Below are positions 7,396 to 14,887 of a stretch of 20,043 bases of DNA, one piece after another. The position numbers and the translations under genes were made by a program. The notes beneath the pieces are model-generated. The model saw only the letters and a program-made list of their open reading frames with translations, had not been told where the DNA came from and ran no database searches. Each line of letters starts with the position of its first letter. Position 1 is the stretch's first letter. The stretch comes from a virus: positions 1 through 20,043 of the IMG/VR virus record IMGVR_UViG_3300045931_000172; one strand, 5' to 3'.

Positions 7396-10300
7396 TTACT
7401 GGATCGCTCCCTTCCGCCACACACCGGCGTAATCCTGCGCGATGACCGCACCATCTGTTCCCACGGACGGATCAAACACGGTGTTCGTCCAGACCTCCGG
7501 ACCCGTCCCTGAGGTACTCAACTGCGTAAAACTCCTCGCCACCGGGTCGTAGATCCAGACGCCGGATTGGCCGTCGTTGCTGTTCCGGTGGCTGGTCCGC
7601 ACGTAGAGGTACTTGCCCTTCCAGCGCCCCCCGGTGATCGGCACCGTCAGCGACTCCAGCATGGTCGACGACTGGTTACTCGGCGCCCCCGTCGGGTTCT
7701 GGTTGGTCATGGTCTTCGACTCGACGTCGTATTCCCAAACCGTGTTCGACCACGTCCCGCTTTCGTCGAGGTTTTTAAAGATCAGTATCTTGTCAAGCGT
7801 GGCGTCGTAGAACACGTCCGCGTTGACAATCGAATTGCGCGGCGGCGAGGTCGCGGTCGCGTCGGCGTAGACTTCATCGGCCCAGGTGTTCGCCTGCGTG
7901 CAGCCCGCCGCGGACTGCGGAGCGGAGAGTGAGGACGCCGTCGGACAGTAGGCTTTAACGCTGATCGTCGCACCGCTGCCGCGCGTGCCGAACAGGAGCA
8001 GCACGTCGTGCGTCGGGTCGGCCGCCATCGAGGAGTTAGTGTCATGGGCGTCATCGGTCGCCGGGGTGAGCTTCGCCGTCGTGTTGTCGGTCGGGTCGGC
8101 GTTCAGCGCCATCTTTAGGACGTCGTTCGGGATGTCCCCACAGACCAAGCCGCCCGACTGCCAGTAGAACCCGCCCATGAGGGCGCTCCGGTGATCGGGG
8201 TGGCGATCCGATAGCCAGGGCTGCAGGTCCGAGCCGCTGCCGTCATCGACCCCGCCCGGCGTGTCCGCCGGATAGTTCGTGCAGGCATGGGAGGGGGACC
8301 CGGTGCCGCCGATGCGTGTGAACACGCCCGTGTTGGAGGCCAGCGCGAAGATGTCCGTCGAGTAGATCCCCGAGCCCGTGCTCCGCATCAGATACGCCAG
8401 CACCCGCCCCGAGACGGGGTCGTAGTGATGCTTGACCTGATTGAGCGGATTAGGCACGTCACCAGAGGTCGACATGGTGCTCCACGTCAGCGACGGCGCC
8501 CCATCCTCGACGCGCGGGTAGTAGGCCTTAACGCTGAAGTTCTCGAGGGTCAGGCCGGTGTCGCCGGTCGCCACCGTGGTCGACTGCTGGGAGCCCGCGG
8601 CCCCGGGGGTCGGGATCTCGCCGGACGCCGCGTTGGTCGCCGCGAACCAGTTGGTCTGCGTGGCCGGGTCGCCGATGAAGTCGAAGGTCCGCTCGTTGAA
8701 CCCGATCCAGTCGACGATGGTTTTGTCCGACCACTTAATGCGGTAGGAGGTCGTCCCGTCGGGCACCGCCCACTGCAGGCGGTAGGTGCCGCTCCCGAGG
8801 TGGGTGAAGGTGTTGATGTAGACGTCCTGCAGCTCCACCGGGCTCGGGTCCTCGATGTTCGCGACCAGCGTGGAGATCTGGTAGTTCCCCAGCTCCGGCC
8901 AGCTCACCCCGGAGGCGGCGATCAGCTTCTGGACGGCGAGGGTGAATTGATCCAGCCAGTCGGTGTTCTGATCCACCAGCCACTGCGTGTAGTACAGCAT
9001 CCACAGGGTCGCCCGCGCCGTGATCTCGTAGTTGCTGTCGTCGGGCGGGCAATCCGGATCGGGCACGTCGCCGTCGTTCGAGTTGTGGTCCAGCAGCACC
9101 CACGGGTGATACCCGTCCTCGTCCCACTGCCCGTCGCCGAACGCCTCCCAATTCTCCTCCAGCACCACCCGCGTGATCCCATACGCCAGATCGAGCGCCT
9201 CCCAATAGTCCGCCCAGGCCGCCCCTTTGGCCGCACGGAACTCCAGGATGCCGTGCGCCACGATGGCACTGAACAGGTCGCCGCTGTTGCGGTAGACCAG
9301 CCCGGTCGCCCCGCACCAGTTTCCCAGGCTCCCACCCGACCAGTGGGCGCCGCGCAGACGGCTGGTGCCGAACACGGAATCTTCGTGGAGGTTGCCGGGA
9401 TTCGGCGTGAAGGTGCAATAGCCCGCGTCCTCGTCGGACTGCGGACACATCACCGGCTTGACCTGATTCGTATAGAGGGCGGTCCCGTTGGTCAGCACTG
9501 TGGAGTTAGAGATGCCGACGTCCGCCAGGAACTCCGCCATGCGGGCGTAGCCGAGCAGAAAGATGCCGACCGATCGCGAGGTGCTCAGGCGGCCATCCGT
9601 CGGGAAATGGCCGAAGAAGTTGTGGCTGTAGTACTCCTGAATCCCGTCCAGCAGCGCGTCCTTGGCCCGTTCGTCTCCAGTCATGAAGTAGTAGGAGGTG
9701 AGCCCGTACCAGTGCGCGTGGGACTGGTCCACCCACGTCACGTCGCGGCCATGGACCTCCGCCGAATTCGCGGACGTGCGCGATGGTCGCCCTATCGCAT
9801 TGATGCCGCTCTGACCGACCCACGTGAACCCGTCGCTGTGCGGGAAGGCCGAGTCGATCACGAAGTGGTAGAACTGCATCGCGTCGACGTAGCGGCCGGT
9901 CATCCCCCGGGTGATCCAGTTAAAGAAATGCGAGTAGCCGTATTCCAGCTGGTTGCCGCCGCCGGGATCGTTCCACGCCTTCACTCGAAAGGCCTGGATG
10001 TTCCATGAGCCGTTGTTCGTCGTCTCGTCCAGGTAGGGCCACGCGGTGAACCCGGACATCGACGGTGTGCCGGAGGCCTTGGCGTCCTCGTAGAACGCCT
10101 GCTCGTCGGCGGGCGCCGCCATCTTGAACATGCCAAAGGCGCCCGTGTCGTTGTAGTGGGTGTAGGGCGCGCGGGCAATCAGCGCGTGCTGCCACTTCAG
10201 GAACTCATTTTTAGCGGTCGACAGGGCCTCATGGTGGAAGTTGAAGTAGAGGTCGTGCGTGGAGTACTGCGGCCATTGCTGGTAGTAGGCCTCGCTGTTC

Positions 10301-11814
10301 TGCCGCGCCCAGATCCCGACGGTGGCGAGGGACCCGCCCGAGGCGAACTCCAGCGACTTCGGCCAGTACGCCGCCATCTGATAGACACCGATCGACATGC
10401 CGACGCCCGAGGCATTCCGGATGTCCGCGTAGCCCGCGATGGCCTGCGCCACGGAGTTGTTCCCGGAGTCGACCGGCGACCCGGTGTTGTCGTTCAGGAT
10501 CAACTGCCACCCGGAATCCGTGGTCGGCGGCACCACCTCACTGCTCGCGTCCCAATCGTTGCCCTCCATAAAGAGGGAGGCGCCCGAGTAGAGGTAGATG
10601 GTGTCGGTGCCGGAGATGGACCCGGTCTGCTCCCCTCCGGCGTCGATGCCGTAGATATAGCTGCGGGTGCCGCTGATGTTGACCGTGGTCCTCCACTCGA
10701 ACGACTCGAACCCTTTGTGCGCCACCGCGAACGAGTTATCCGCGCCCAGCTCGGCGTTCCGCAGACTGACGGTGGCCTTCGTGGCCGACTTGCCCTTCCA
10801 GAAGTACATCCTGACGGTGAACTTCATGTAGGTGTTGCCGCTCCCGTCCTTCAGGGAGCCCATCGCCTTGATCACGGCCCGCACCGGCCCGTTCTCTTCG
10901 ATGGTGACGGAGGTCGAGCTATCGTTCGCGGAGGTGAATTCGGTGTTGCACGTCCCGCAGGAGGTCGTGCTCCCGTCGTACGCCGGGCCCTTCAGGACGA
11001 GCCCCTGCGAGGCGCCGCTCGAGACCACCGTGGTTGGGCCTGCGCCGCACGTCACCTGATCGAACCCGTTGAAGCCGGACTCCTTAATGGTGAAGGTGCA
11101 GGCGCCTGTGGCGACACTGATCGCGCTGCCGGTGTCCGTGGCAAGGTCCGACCCGCCGAAGTTCCCGCTCCCGGTGTTGGTCAGGGTTATGTCGGTGGAC
11201 GTGGCGCCCGCGCTGAGACTGTCCTGGATGCCGTCGACCAGCACCCACTTGATGCAGCCAGACTCCCAATGGCCGAGCGCCCGGAACTGACCCGCGGACG
11301 ACCCCGTCAGCCCGAAGTTCGAGGTATCGGTCTGGCAGCCCTCGCCATCCGGCAGCGGGATCCCGACCGTGACCGGTTCGTCGGTCCGGTCCACGCCCGC
11401 GCTGCCGCCAGCATAGATCGCTTCCTGCACCGTCAGGTTGACCGACACGTCCTCACTCGTGCCGCTCGACACGGTCACGACATCACTCCGCTGCACCCCG
11501 CCATTCGTCGTGCAGGTCACCGTGATCACGTTGTCGCCGTCTGCGAGCGCAATGCTCGAGACGCTCCATGACGTCGTCCCGGTCGCGGATCCACCGCCGC
11601 CGAGGCTGTTCGTCCAGGTGCAGCCGGTGATCGTCTGGCTCGAGGTCGCCGTCCCGGCGAGCGTGGTCAGCTCGGTTGCAGAGCCCGCGTTATACGTCGG
11701 GCTCGCCGTGGGCGCCGTGATGACGACGTGCAGGACAGACAGGCTCGGATTCGTGGGCGCCGCCGGCGCTTGCAGGAGGATCGACCAGAGCAGCAGGGAA
11801 GACAGGGCCGTCAT
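7396..11814 (-). CDS. Giant multidomain protein, exo-rhamnogalacturonan-lyase-like, 1472 aa
   Basis: The domain order by eye is: hydrophobic N-terminus (1-20, weak signal-peptide look, no basic n-region); an Ig-like domain (about 30-116, ADGDNVITVTCT strand); a beta-barrel domain (about 125-410) with hallmarks of the PcRGLX/YetA-like RIFT barrel, namely EPVTVGIPLPDGEG and 'ALGHWESGCIKWVLVDG'; a helical toroid-like region (about 500-970) with paired aromatic helices (HAHWYGLTSYYFMTGDERA, SVGIFLLGYARMAEFL, TLWMLYYTQWL); an FN3-like strand set (about 985-1060); and a kelch/propeller-like C-terminus (about 1090-1472, repeated GxWxxxxxxYDxxxxxxT patterns). This architecture suits a polysaccharide-cleaving enzyme. 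It could be a virion depolymerase or a phage-carried accessory carbohydrate enzyme. Catalytic residues cannot be assigned. Its ATG overlaps the upstream stop (ATGA). Confidence 0.72.
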   Translation of the reverse strand: MTALSSLLLWSILLQAPAAPTNPSLSVLHVVITAPTASPTYNAGSATELTTLAGTATSSQTITGCTWTNSLGGGGSATGTTSWSVSSIALADGDNVITVTCTTNGGVQRSDVVTVSSGTSEDVSVNLTVQEAIYAGGSAGVDRTDEPVTVGIPLPDGEGCQTDTSNFGLTGSSAGQFRALGHWESGCIKWVLVDGIQDSLSAGATSTDITLTNTGSGNFGGSDLATDTGSAISVATGACTFTIKESGFNGFDQVTCGAGPTTVVSSGASQGLVLKGPAYDGSTTSCGTCNTEFTSANDSSTSVTIEENGPVRAVIKAMGSLKDGSGNTYMKFTVRMYFWKGKSATKATVSLRNAELGADNSFAVAHKGFESFEWRTTVNISGTRSYIYGIDAGGEQTGSISGTDTIYLYSGASLFMEGNDWDASSEVVPPTTDSGWQLILNDNTGSPVDSGNNSVAQAIAGYADIRNASGVGMSIGVYQMAAYWPKSLEFASGGSLATVGIWARQNSEAYYQQWPQYSTHDLYFNFHHEALSTAKNEFLKWQHALIARAPYTHYNDTGAFGMFKMAAPADEQAFYEDAKASGTPSMSGFTAWPYLDETTNNGSWNIQAFRVKAWNDPGGGNQLEYGYSHFFNWITRGMTGRYVDAMQFYHFVIDSAFPHSDGFTWVGQSGINAIGRPSRTSANSAEVHGRDVTWVDQSHAHWYGLTSYYFMTGDERAKDALLDGIQEYYSHNFFGHFPTDGRLSTSRSVGIFLLGYARMAEFLADVGISNSTVLTNGTALYTNQVKPVMCPQSDEDAGYCTFTPNPGNLHEDSVFGTSRLRGAHWSGGSLGNWCGATGLVYRNSGDLFSAIVAHGILEFRAAKGAAWADYWEALDLAYGITRVVLEENWEAFGDGQWDEDGYHPWVLLDHNSNDGDVPDPDCPPDDSNYEITARATLWMLYYTQWLVDQNTDWLDQFTLAVQKLIAASGVSWPELGNYQISTLVANIEDPSPVELQDVYINTFTHLGSGTYRLQWAVPDGTTSYRIKWSDKTIVDWIGFNERTFDFIGDPATQTNWFAATNAASGEIPTPGAAGSQQSTTVATGDTGLTLENFSVKAYYPRVEDGAPSLTWSTMSTSGDVPNPLNQVKHHYDPVSGRVLAYLMRSTGSGIYSTDIFALASNTGVFTRIGGTGSPSHACTNYPADTPGGVDDGSGSDLQPWLSDRHPDHRSALMGGFYWQSGGLVCGDIPNDVLKMALNADPTDNTTAKLTPATDDAHDTNSSMAADPTHDVLLLFGTRGSGATISVKAYCPTASSLSAPQSAAGCTQANTWADEVYADATATSPPRNSIVNADVFYDATLDKILIFKNLDESGTWSNTVWEYDVESKTMTNQNPTGAPSNQSSTMLESLTVPITGGRWKGKYLYVRTSHRNSNDGQSGVWIYDPVARSFTQLSTSGTGPEVWTNTVFDPSVGTDGAVIAQDYAGVWRKGAIQ

Positions 11815-12131
11815 GTCAGAGGCACCGCGAAGTTGATCCCCATGGACTCGGACGAGCCGCCTGGCGCGGTCGCCTGCACCTTGGCGGTGTAGTTCCCTGG
11901 CGTCAGCGGCGCCACGAGCGCCGTAATGTCGTAGCTGATCGAGTTATCCGCCGCCGGCGTCGGCTTGCCGATGTTCACAGACGCGACCGTGGGGCTGCTG
12001 GTCCCCAGCGCGTAGATGTTGATCGTGTAGGAGGTCACGGATGCATGATCAGCCGACGCAGTGAAGGTGAAAATGCCGGGCTGTTCGCCGGGCGTCGAAA
12101 TCACCCGTACCCGGCCCCGGCGGCCAGACAC
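11811..12131 (-). CDS. Fibronectin-III-like small protein, 106 aa
   Basis: The frame opens with GTG at 12131, three bases after the stop of the previous gene. The product is basic for ten residues and then gives a single beta-sandwich: FTFTASADHASVTSYTINIY (about 21-40), NSISYDITALVAPLTPGNYT (63-82) and AKVQATAPGGSSES. The 'L-x-P-G-x-Y-x-A-x-V-x-A' F/G-strand signature is typical of FN3 or Ig-like domains that phages use on virion surfaces to bind carbohydrate. Its stop overlaps the start of the giant lyase-like protein (ATGA), so the two are made together, perhaps as accessory and enzyme. The start codon is uncertain; another in-frame GTG lies nine codons downstream. Confidence 0.72.
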   Translation of the reverse strand: MSGRRGRVRVISTPGEQPGIFTFTASADHASVTSYTINIYALGTSSPTVASVNIGKPTPAADNSISYDITALVAPLTPGNYTAKVQATAPGGSSESMGINFAVPLT

Positions 12132-12134
12132 GGG

Positions 12135-12599
12135 TTACAGTTCCTCGACGACCGCGTACCCGCCGACGACCGCACCAGACATCGATTCCTCAATGCCGAC
12201 GATGAACCCCTCGCCGTTTTTGATGATGGGACGTTCGCTGACGTCTGGCAGGTATTCGAACCCGCCCTGCGACGGAAAGCCCTCGTCGGCGTGATAGGCC
12301 GCCGTGCCCGAGGTCGTCGCCCGGGTGGTGTTAAACGCTTCCGCAGTGAACCCGGCCGAGGCGTCGCTCTCGTTCTTTTTGTTAATGGACGGCGACGATC
12401 CGCCCGATCCGGAGGTCAGCGTCGCCGGCAGCGTGCGGCAGGTGACCTGCACCTGTTGATTTGTTTCCGACACGGTCGGCGAGATGACGACCTTGTGAAT
12501 CACGACCGGCTTTTGTGTGGCCGGGGCGATCTCGAGGAAGTCGAGCGCGGCACTGACAGCCGTCGGGGTCACGCGAACGGTATAGATGCGTCCATACAT
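12135..12599 (-). CDS. Phage structural protein candidate, 154 aa
   Basis: The N-terminus 'YTVRVTPTAVSAALDFLEI' followed by APATQKPVVIHKVVIS matches a pattern I associate with a widespread phage protein family with unassigned role (A-x-D-F-[FL]-E-I-A-P-A-x-x-K-P-V-x-I-H). The middle is S/T/G-rich and the C-terminus has strands EGFPSQGGFEYLPDVSERPI, GEGFIVGIEES and GGYAVVEEL. There are no membrane or enzyme motifs. An ATG at 12599 is preceded by GAGGAG about ten bases upstream, overlapping the previous gene's stop region. A virion decoration or capsid-fibre role is plausible from context; no function is shown by the sequence. Confidence 0.78.
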   Translation of the reverse strand: MYGRIYTVRVTPTAVSAALDFLEIAPATQKPVVIHKVVISPTVSETNQQVQVTCRTLPATLTSGSGGSSPSINKKNESDASAGFTAEAFNTTRATTSGTAAYHADEGFPSQGGFEYLPDVSERPIIKNGEGFIVGIEESMSGAVVGGYAVVEEL

Positions 12600-12613
12600 G
12601 GGTCACTCTCTCC

Positions 12614-13156
12614 TCACAGTGAAGCGGCCCGCAGCCGCCGGATCCGCCGCACACGGCGATGCTGCCGCGTGCCCCCGATCAGCTCAACGTATTCGAGCGC
12701 CATCGTCACGTAATCGACGGTCATGTTGTGCGCCGAGGTAAACCAGAACCGCACGCCGAAATCGGCGTCGTTCACGATCGCCGAGGTCAGCGTCGCGCCC
12801 CAGAGATCGGACGTGCTCCCAAAGGTGTAGACCGTCGGCGACGTCCCGTTGACCGACGCCGTCTTGCTCGACCCGACCAGCGTCCCGCTCTCATTCTGCA
12901 ACTGCGCGTTGAGCGTCTCCGACCCCGCGCTCGACTCGGCTGCCTCGATTCGCACCGTTACGCCGACGATGAGGGCGTTACTCGGCAGGCCGAAGCTGAA
13001 GTTCCGTGCGACCAGATACTGCGAGCTCGCCCCGGCGTTGCACGAGGCGTCCGTGGCGTTGTCGCTCGTGATGTTCCCCGGGTTCGTCCAGGCCGTCGCG
13101 CCAATCCCGGCGTTGTTCTCGCCCGTGCCGGCGAACACGTTGCCCGTGCTCGGCAT
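12614..13156 (-). CDS. Beta-rich structural protein with arginine tail, 180 aa
   Basis: ATG at 13156 is chosen because GGAAAGG lies just before it; an open frame continues to 13294 but runs across the HNH 3' end and a gene remnant. The protein has a jelly-roll-like pattern: W-T-N-P-G-N-I (24-30), 'LVARNFSFGLPSNALIVGVT' (48-67), VRIEAAESSAG, LNAQLQNESG, TLTSAIVNDADFGVRFWFTS and VDYVTMALEYVE. The 'N-F-x-F-x-[IL]-P-x-x-A-x-I-x-G-[IV]' strand signature recurs in phage surface proteins. The last 17 residues are very basic (RQHRRVRRIRRLRAASL). Likely virion-associated by composition and neighbours. Confidence 0.77.
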   Translation of the reverse strand: MPSTGNVFAGTGENNAGIGATAWTNPGNITSDNATDASCNAGASSQYLVARNFSFGLPSNALIVGVTVRIEAAESSAGSETLNAQLQNESGTLVGSSKTASVNGTSPTVYTFGSTSDLWGATLTSAIVNDADFGVRFWFTSAHNMTVDYVTMALEYVELIGGTRQHRRVRRIRRLRAASL

Positions 13157-13178
13157 CGCCTTTCCGCGCGCGGTCGAC

Positions 13179-13229
13179 CTACAGGTCGAACCAGCCGCTG
13201 GCGTGGACGGTGAGGTCAATCGAAACACC
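13179..13229 (-). pseudogene. Orphan 3' end of a paralogue of the 137-aa structural gene
   Basis: These 51 bases end in TAG and translate, in the right frame, to IDLTVHASGWFDL. The intact gene ending at 13730 closes with INFTVHASGWFDL. Over the aligned 42 bases about 32 match, and nearly all differences are at third codon positions, so both copies were shaped as coding sequence. There is no start or upstream coding part here: the HNH gene abuts and overlaps it (HNH stop at 13216-13218, in another frame). This is either the displaced original C-terminus of the 137-aa gene after the HNH gene inserted with its own 3' patch, or the relic of a deleted tandem copy. Confidence 0.75.
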
Positions 13230-13701
13230 GACACGTCGGACAATGCGGCTTCGCTTGAGCCACGCGCACGCCCCGGCCATGTCGGTCCTTCCACAATTCG
13301 AGATTCTCATCGGCGTTGTCCTTTCGATCACCGTTCTTGTGATGCACCGTCTCGGTTTTCAACAGCGGACGCCCAAGACGCTGCTGCATCACGTAGCGAT
13401 GCTCGAACATCCAGCGATCCCTCGTCGCGCCGTGAGTCATCGTGCCGGGCGTGCCTTTCGGCACTTTGACGATGACGTAATCTCCCTGCTCCTGCCGCGC
13501 TCCAACTGGATACAACGCCTTGTCCCAGCAGTCCCGCGAACAAAACTTTCCTCGGGACTTCCGAGCAGGCACGAACGACTTACCGCACTGTTCACACGTT
13601 CGGACCCCTCGACAGCATTCGACGGAACACCACCGACTGTTCGCGTGGACTGGCTGAAATTCTTTCCCACATCGACGGCACGGCTTCGGTTTGTAGGGCA
13701 T
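13216..13701 (-). CDS. Zinc-ribbon HNH homing-type endonuclease, 161 aa
   Basis: Two N-terminal zinc knuckles (C8/C11-C25/C29 and C36/C39-C54/C58) precede an HNH_3-type core: HRYVMQQRLGRPLL (101-114), TVHHKNGDRKDN (118-129; H120-H121 and N123) and ADENLELWKDRHG (130-142; N133, H141). A further Cys cluster, CPTCRC, ends the protein. This arrangement is typical of free-standing phage homing endonucleases. ATG at 13701 is preferred to the GTG two codons before it. The gene sits 28 bases after the 137-aa gene and overlaps, at its 3' end, a second copy of that gene's tail. The 5' flank (13708-13735) is AT-rich against the surroundings, consistent with insertion. It interrupts an otherwise continuous structural module. 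Confidence 0.92.
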   Translation of the reverse strand: MPYKPKPCRRCGKEFQPVHANSRWCSVECCRGVRTCEQCGKSFVPARKSRGKFCSRDCWDKALYPVGARQEQGDYVIVKVPKGTPGTMTHGATRDRWMFEHRYVMQQRLGRPLLKTETVHHKNGDRKDNADENLELWKDRHGRGVRVAQAKPHCPTCRCFD

Positions 13702-13729
13702 GCCCACAGCATACCATCAAACGGTGGAA

Positions 13730-14143
13730 TTATAAATCGAACCACCCGCTCGCATGGACTGTGAAGTTAATGTTGCCGCCATTCGGCGTCACCGGCATCC
13801 CCGTCATCGAGCTGTCGTAGAACGCGACGAGCCGGTCGTTGGTGACCGTGTCGTCCCACAGAATCACCGCCTCGCTCTGGTCGCCCGTGACCGACGACCA
13901 TGTGAAATCGGCGGTGTCGAACGTGCCGTTGGTGCACGTGGGCGACCCCAGCGCTGAACTCTCGGCCACTTTCGCGGCGGTGGCCACGTCGGTGGAGCCG
14001 CCGCTGTATTCGTCGTGCGCCGCCGAAAACGTGTAATCGGCGCTGTCGATCAGCGTGGCCTTGATCACATCGCCATCCATATCGATGGCGGTGGTGTTAT
14101 CCAGCAGCTGCTGAGTGAACGGGTTATAGAGCGCGTTGGCCAT
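13730..14143 (-). CDS. Phage structural protein candidate, 137 aa
   Basis: The start 'MANALYNPFTQQLLD', the I-K-A-T-L-I-D-S-A-D-Y-T-F segment (27-39), 'AAKVAESSALGSPTCTNGTFD' (21 residues, given by ends A56 to about D76), 'FTWSSVTGDQSEAVILWDDT' and 'GMPVTPNGGNINFTV' match a phage protein family often encoded near tail or fibre genes and of unknown exact role. It is beta-rich and has no signal or membrane segment. An AGGAG site lies about ten bases before the ATG. The last 14 codons (13730-13771) use more A/T third positions than the rest and are mirrored by the orphan tail at 13179-13229, so the C-terminus may have been supplied by the HNH insertion. Confidence 0.82.
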   Translation of the reverse strand: MANALYNPFTQQLLDNTTAIDMDGDVIKATLIDSADYTFSAAHDEYSGGSTDVATAAKVAESSALGSPTCTNGTFDTADFTWSSVTGDQSEAVILWDDTVTNDRLVAFYDSSMTGMPVTPNGGNINFTVHASGWFDL

Positions 14144-14156
14144 GTGTCAAGTGCTC

Positions 14157-14423
14157 CTACGTGCGGACGGGGTTGCCGGCCTTGTCACGTTCCCCGGCCA
14201 ACGCCACAGCATCCGTGGCTTGGCTCGGCGTAAAGAACGTGCCCTTGATCAGCCGCTGCCGGTGCGCGGGATCCGCGTGGCACGGGCCGCAGACCGGGAC
14301 CGCCACGAACCGCAGCGGATCGTCCCCGGTGCCGGCGTCGACTGTGTTAAGCACGGCCACCATCGGATGCGCCGGCGCGTAGAGCCCACACCCGAAACAC
14401 TGCTGTCCCGTGAAATCAGCCAT
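14157..14423 (-). CDS. Small zinc-finger protein, 88 aa
   Basis: Two cysteine pairs, C9xxC12 (QQCFGCGLYAP) and C45xxC48H (VPVCGPCHAD), separated by a strand region (PMVAVLNTVDAG, PLRFVAVPV), form a likely treble-clef or zinc-ribbon. The second half (HRQRLIKGTFFTPSQATDAV and following) is helical. The GAGGAG site stands about eight bases before the ATG, and the start overlaps the previous stop by eight bases. The family is not recognised. Together with the many other Cys-pair proteins between here and 17818 it may bind DNA, RNA or host proteins. Confidence 0.78.
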   Translation of the reverse strand: MADFTGQQCFGCGLYAPAHPMVAVLNTVDAGTGDDPLRFVAVPVCGPCHADPAHRQRLIKGTFFTPSQATDAVALAGERDKAGNPVRT

Positions 14424-14844
14424 GTACTCTCTCCTCGCGGGCGTGCTCCCGCACCTCCGCGATCAACTGCCACCATGTTTTGTCGTGCAGCATTACTAAC
14501 TGTTCTGCCGCTGTGCCGTCCTGCCGCGATCCGGCCTCGAGCTTAGCCGTCACGAGCCGCACCCGGCTGCCCGGACCGAACATCAGCGTCACCCACGCCC
14601 GCCAGCGCGCGTGCATCGCGCTGACGAACGTCGGATCGTGCACGGGATGCCCTTCCGACCGCACACCGATCTGCCAGTCGTGCACGCGCTGGTTCACCCG
14701 CATCGCCGTCGCCGCGCCAAAGCACTGGCGGCCGAACGCGGCGGCAGCTAGTTTGACCGTCGCGTACGGAGGATGACCACGATGGCCGGGCACGATCTGC
14801 CACGTCCACAGGCTCCACCATTGGTTGAGGCTGTTGGGGTCCAT
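14416..14844 (-). CDS. Hypothetical protein, 142 aa
   Basis: No family recognised. The protein is tryptophan-rich near the ends (QWWSLWTWQIVPG at 8-20; KTWWQLIAEVREHAREERV near the C-terminus). In the centre, GRQCFGAATAMRVNQRVHDW and SAMHARWRAWVTLMFGPGSR look helical, with G-V-R-S-E-G-H-P-V-H-D as a loop. There is no signal peptide, only one cysteine and no clear catalytic motif. Its ATG follows a GGGTGAG tract and it overlaps the downstream zinc-finger gene by eight bases, which supports it as a real, coupled gene. Confidence 0.72.
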   Translation of the reverse strand: MDPNSLNQWWSLWTWQIVPGHRGHPPYATVKLAAAAFGRQCFGAATAMRVNQRVHDWQIGVRSEGHPVHDPTFVSAMHARWRAWVTLMFGPGSRVRLVTAKLEAGSRQDGTAAEQLVMLHDKTWWQLIAEVREHAREERVHG

Positions 14845-14887
14845 CTCACCCGCGCATGGTTGTGTGGCGACGCTTCATTTGCTCCGC

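Noticed and set aside
8287-11571. Long plus-strand frames (573 aa at 8287-10008 and 471 aa at 10156-11571)
   Set aside because: They lie antisense to the 1472-aa gene, are rich in R/V/G/H as expected for shadows of GC-rich coding DNA, and show no motifs.
13157-13294. N-terminal extension of the 180-aa structural protein
   Set aside because: The extension crosses the orphan gene end and the HNH 3' end in another frame; a good ribosome site supports the ATG at 13156.
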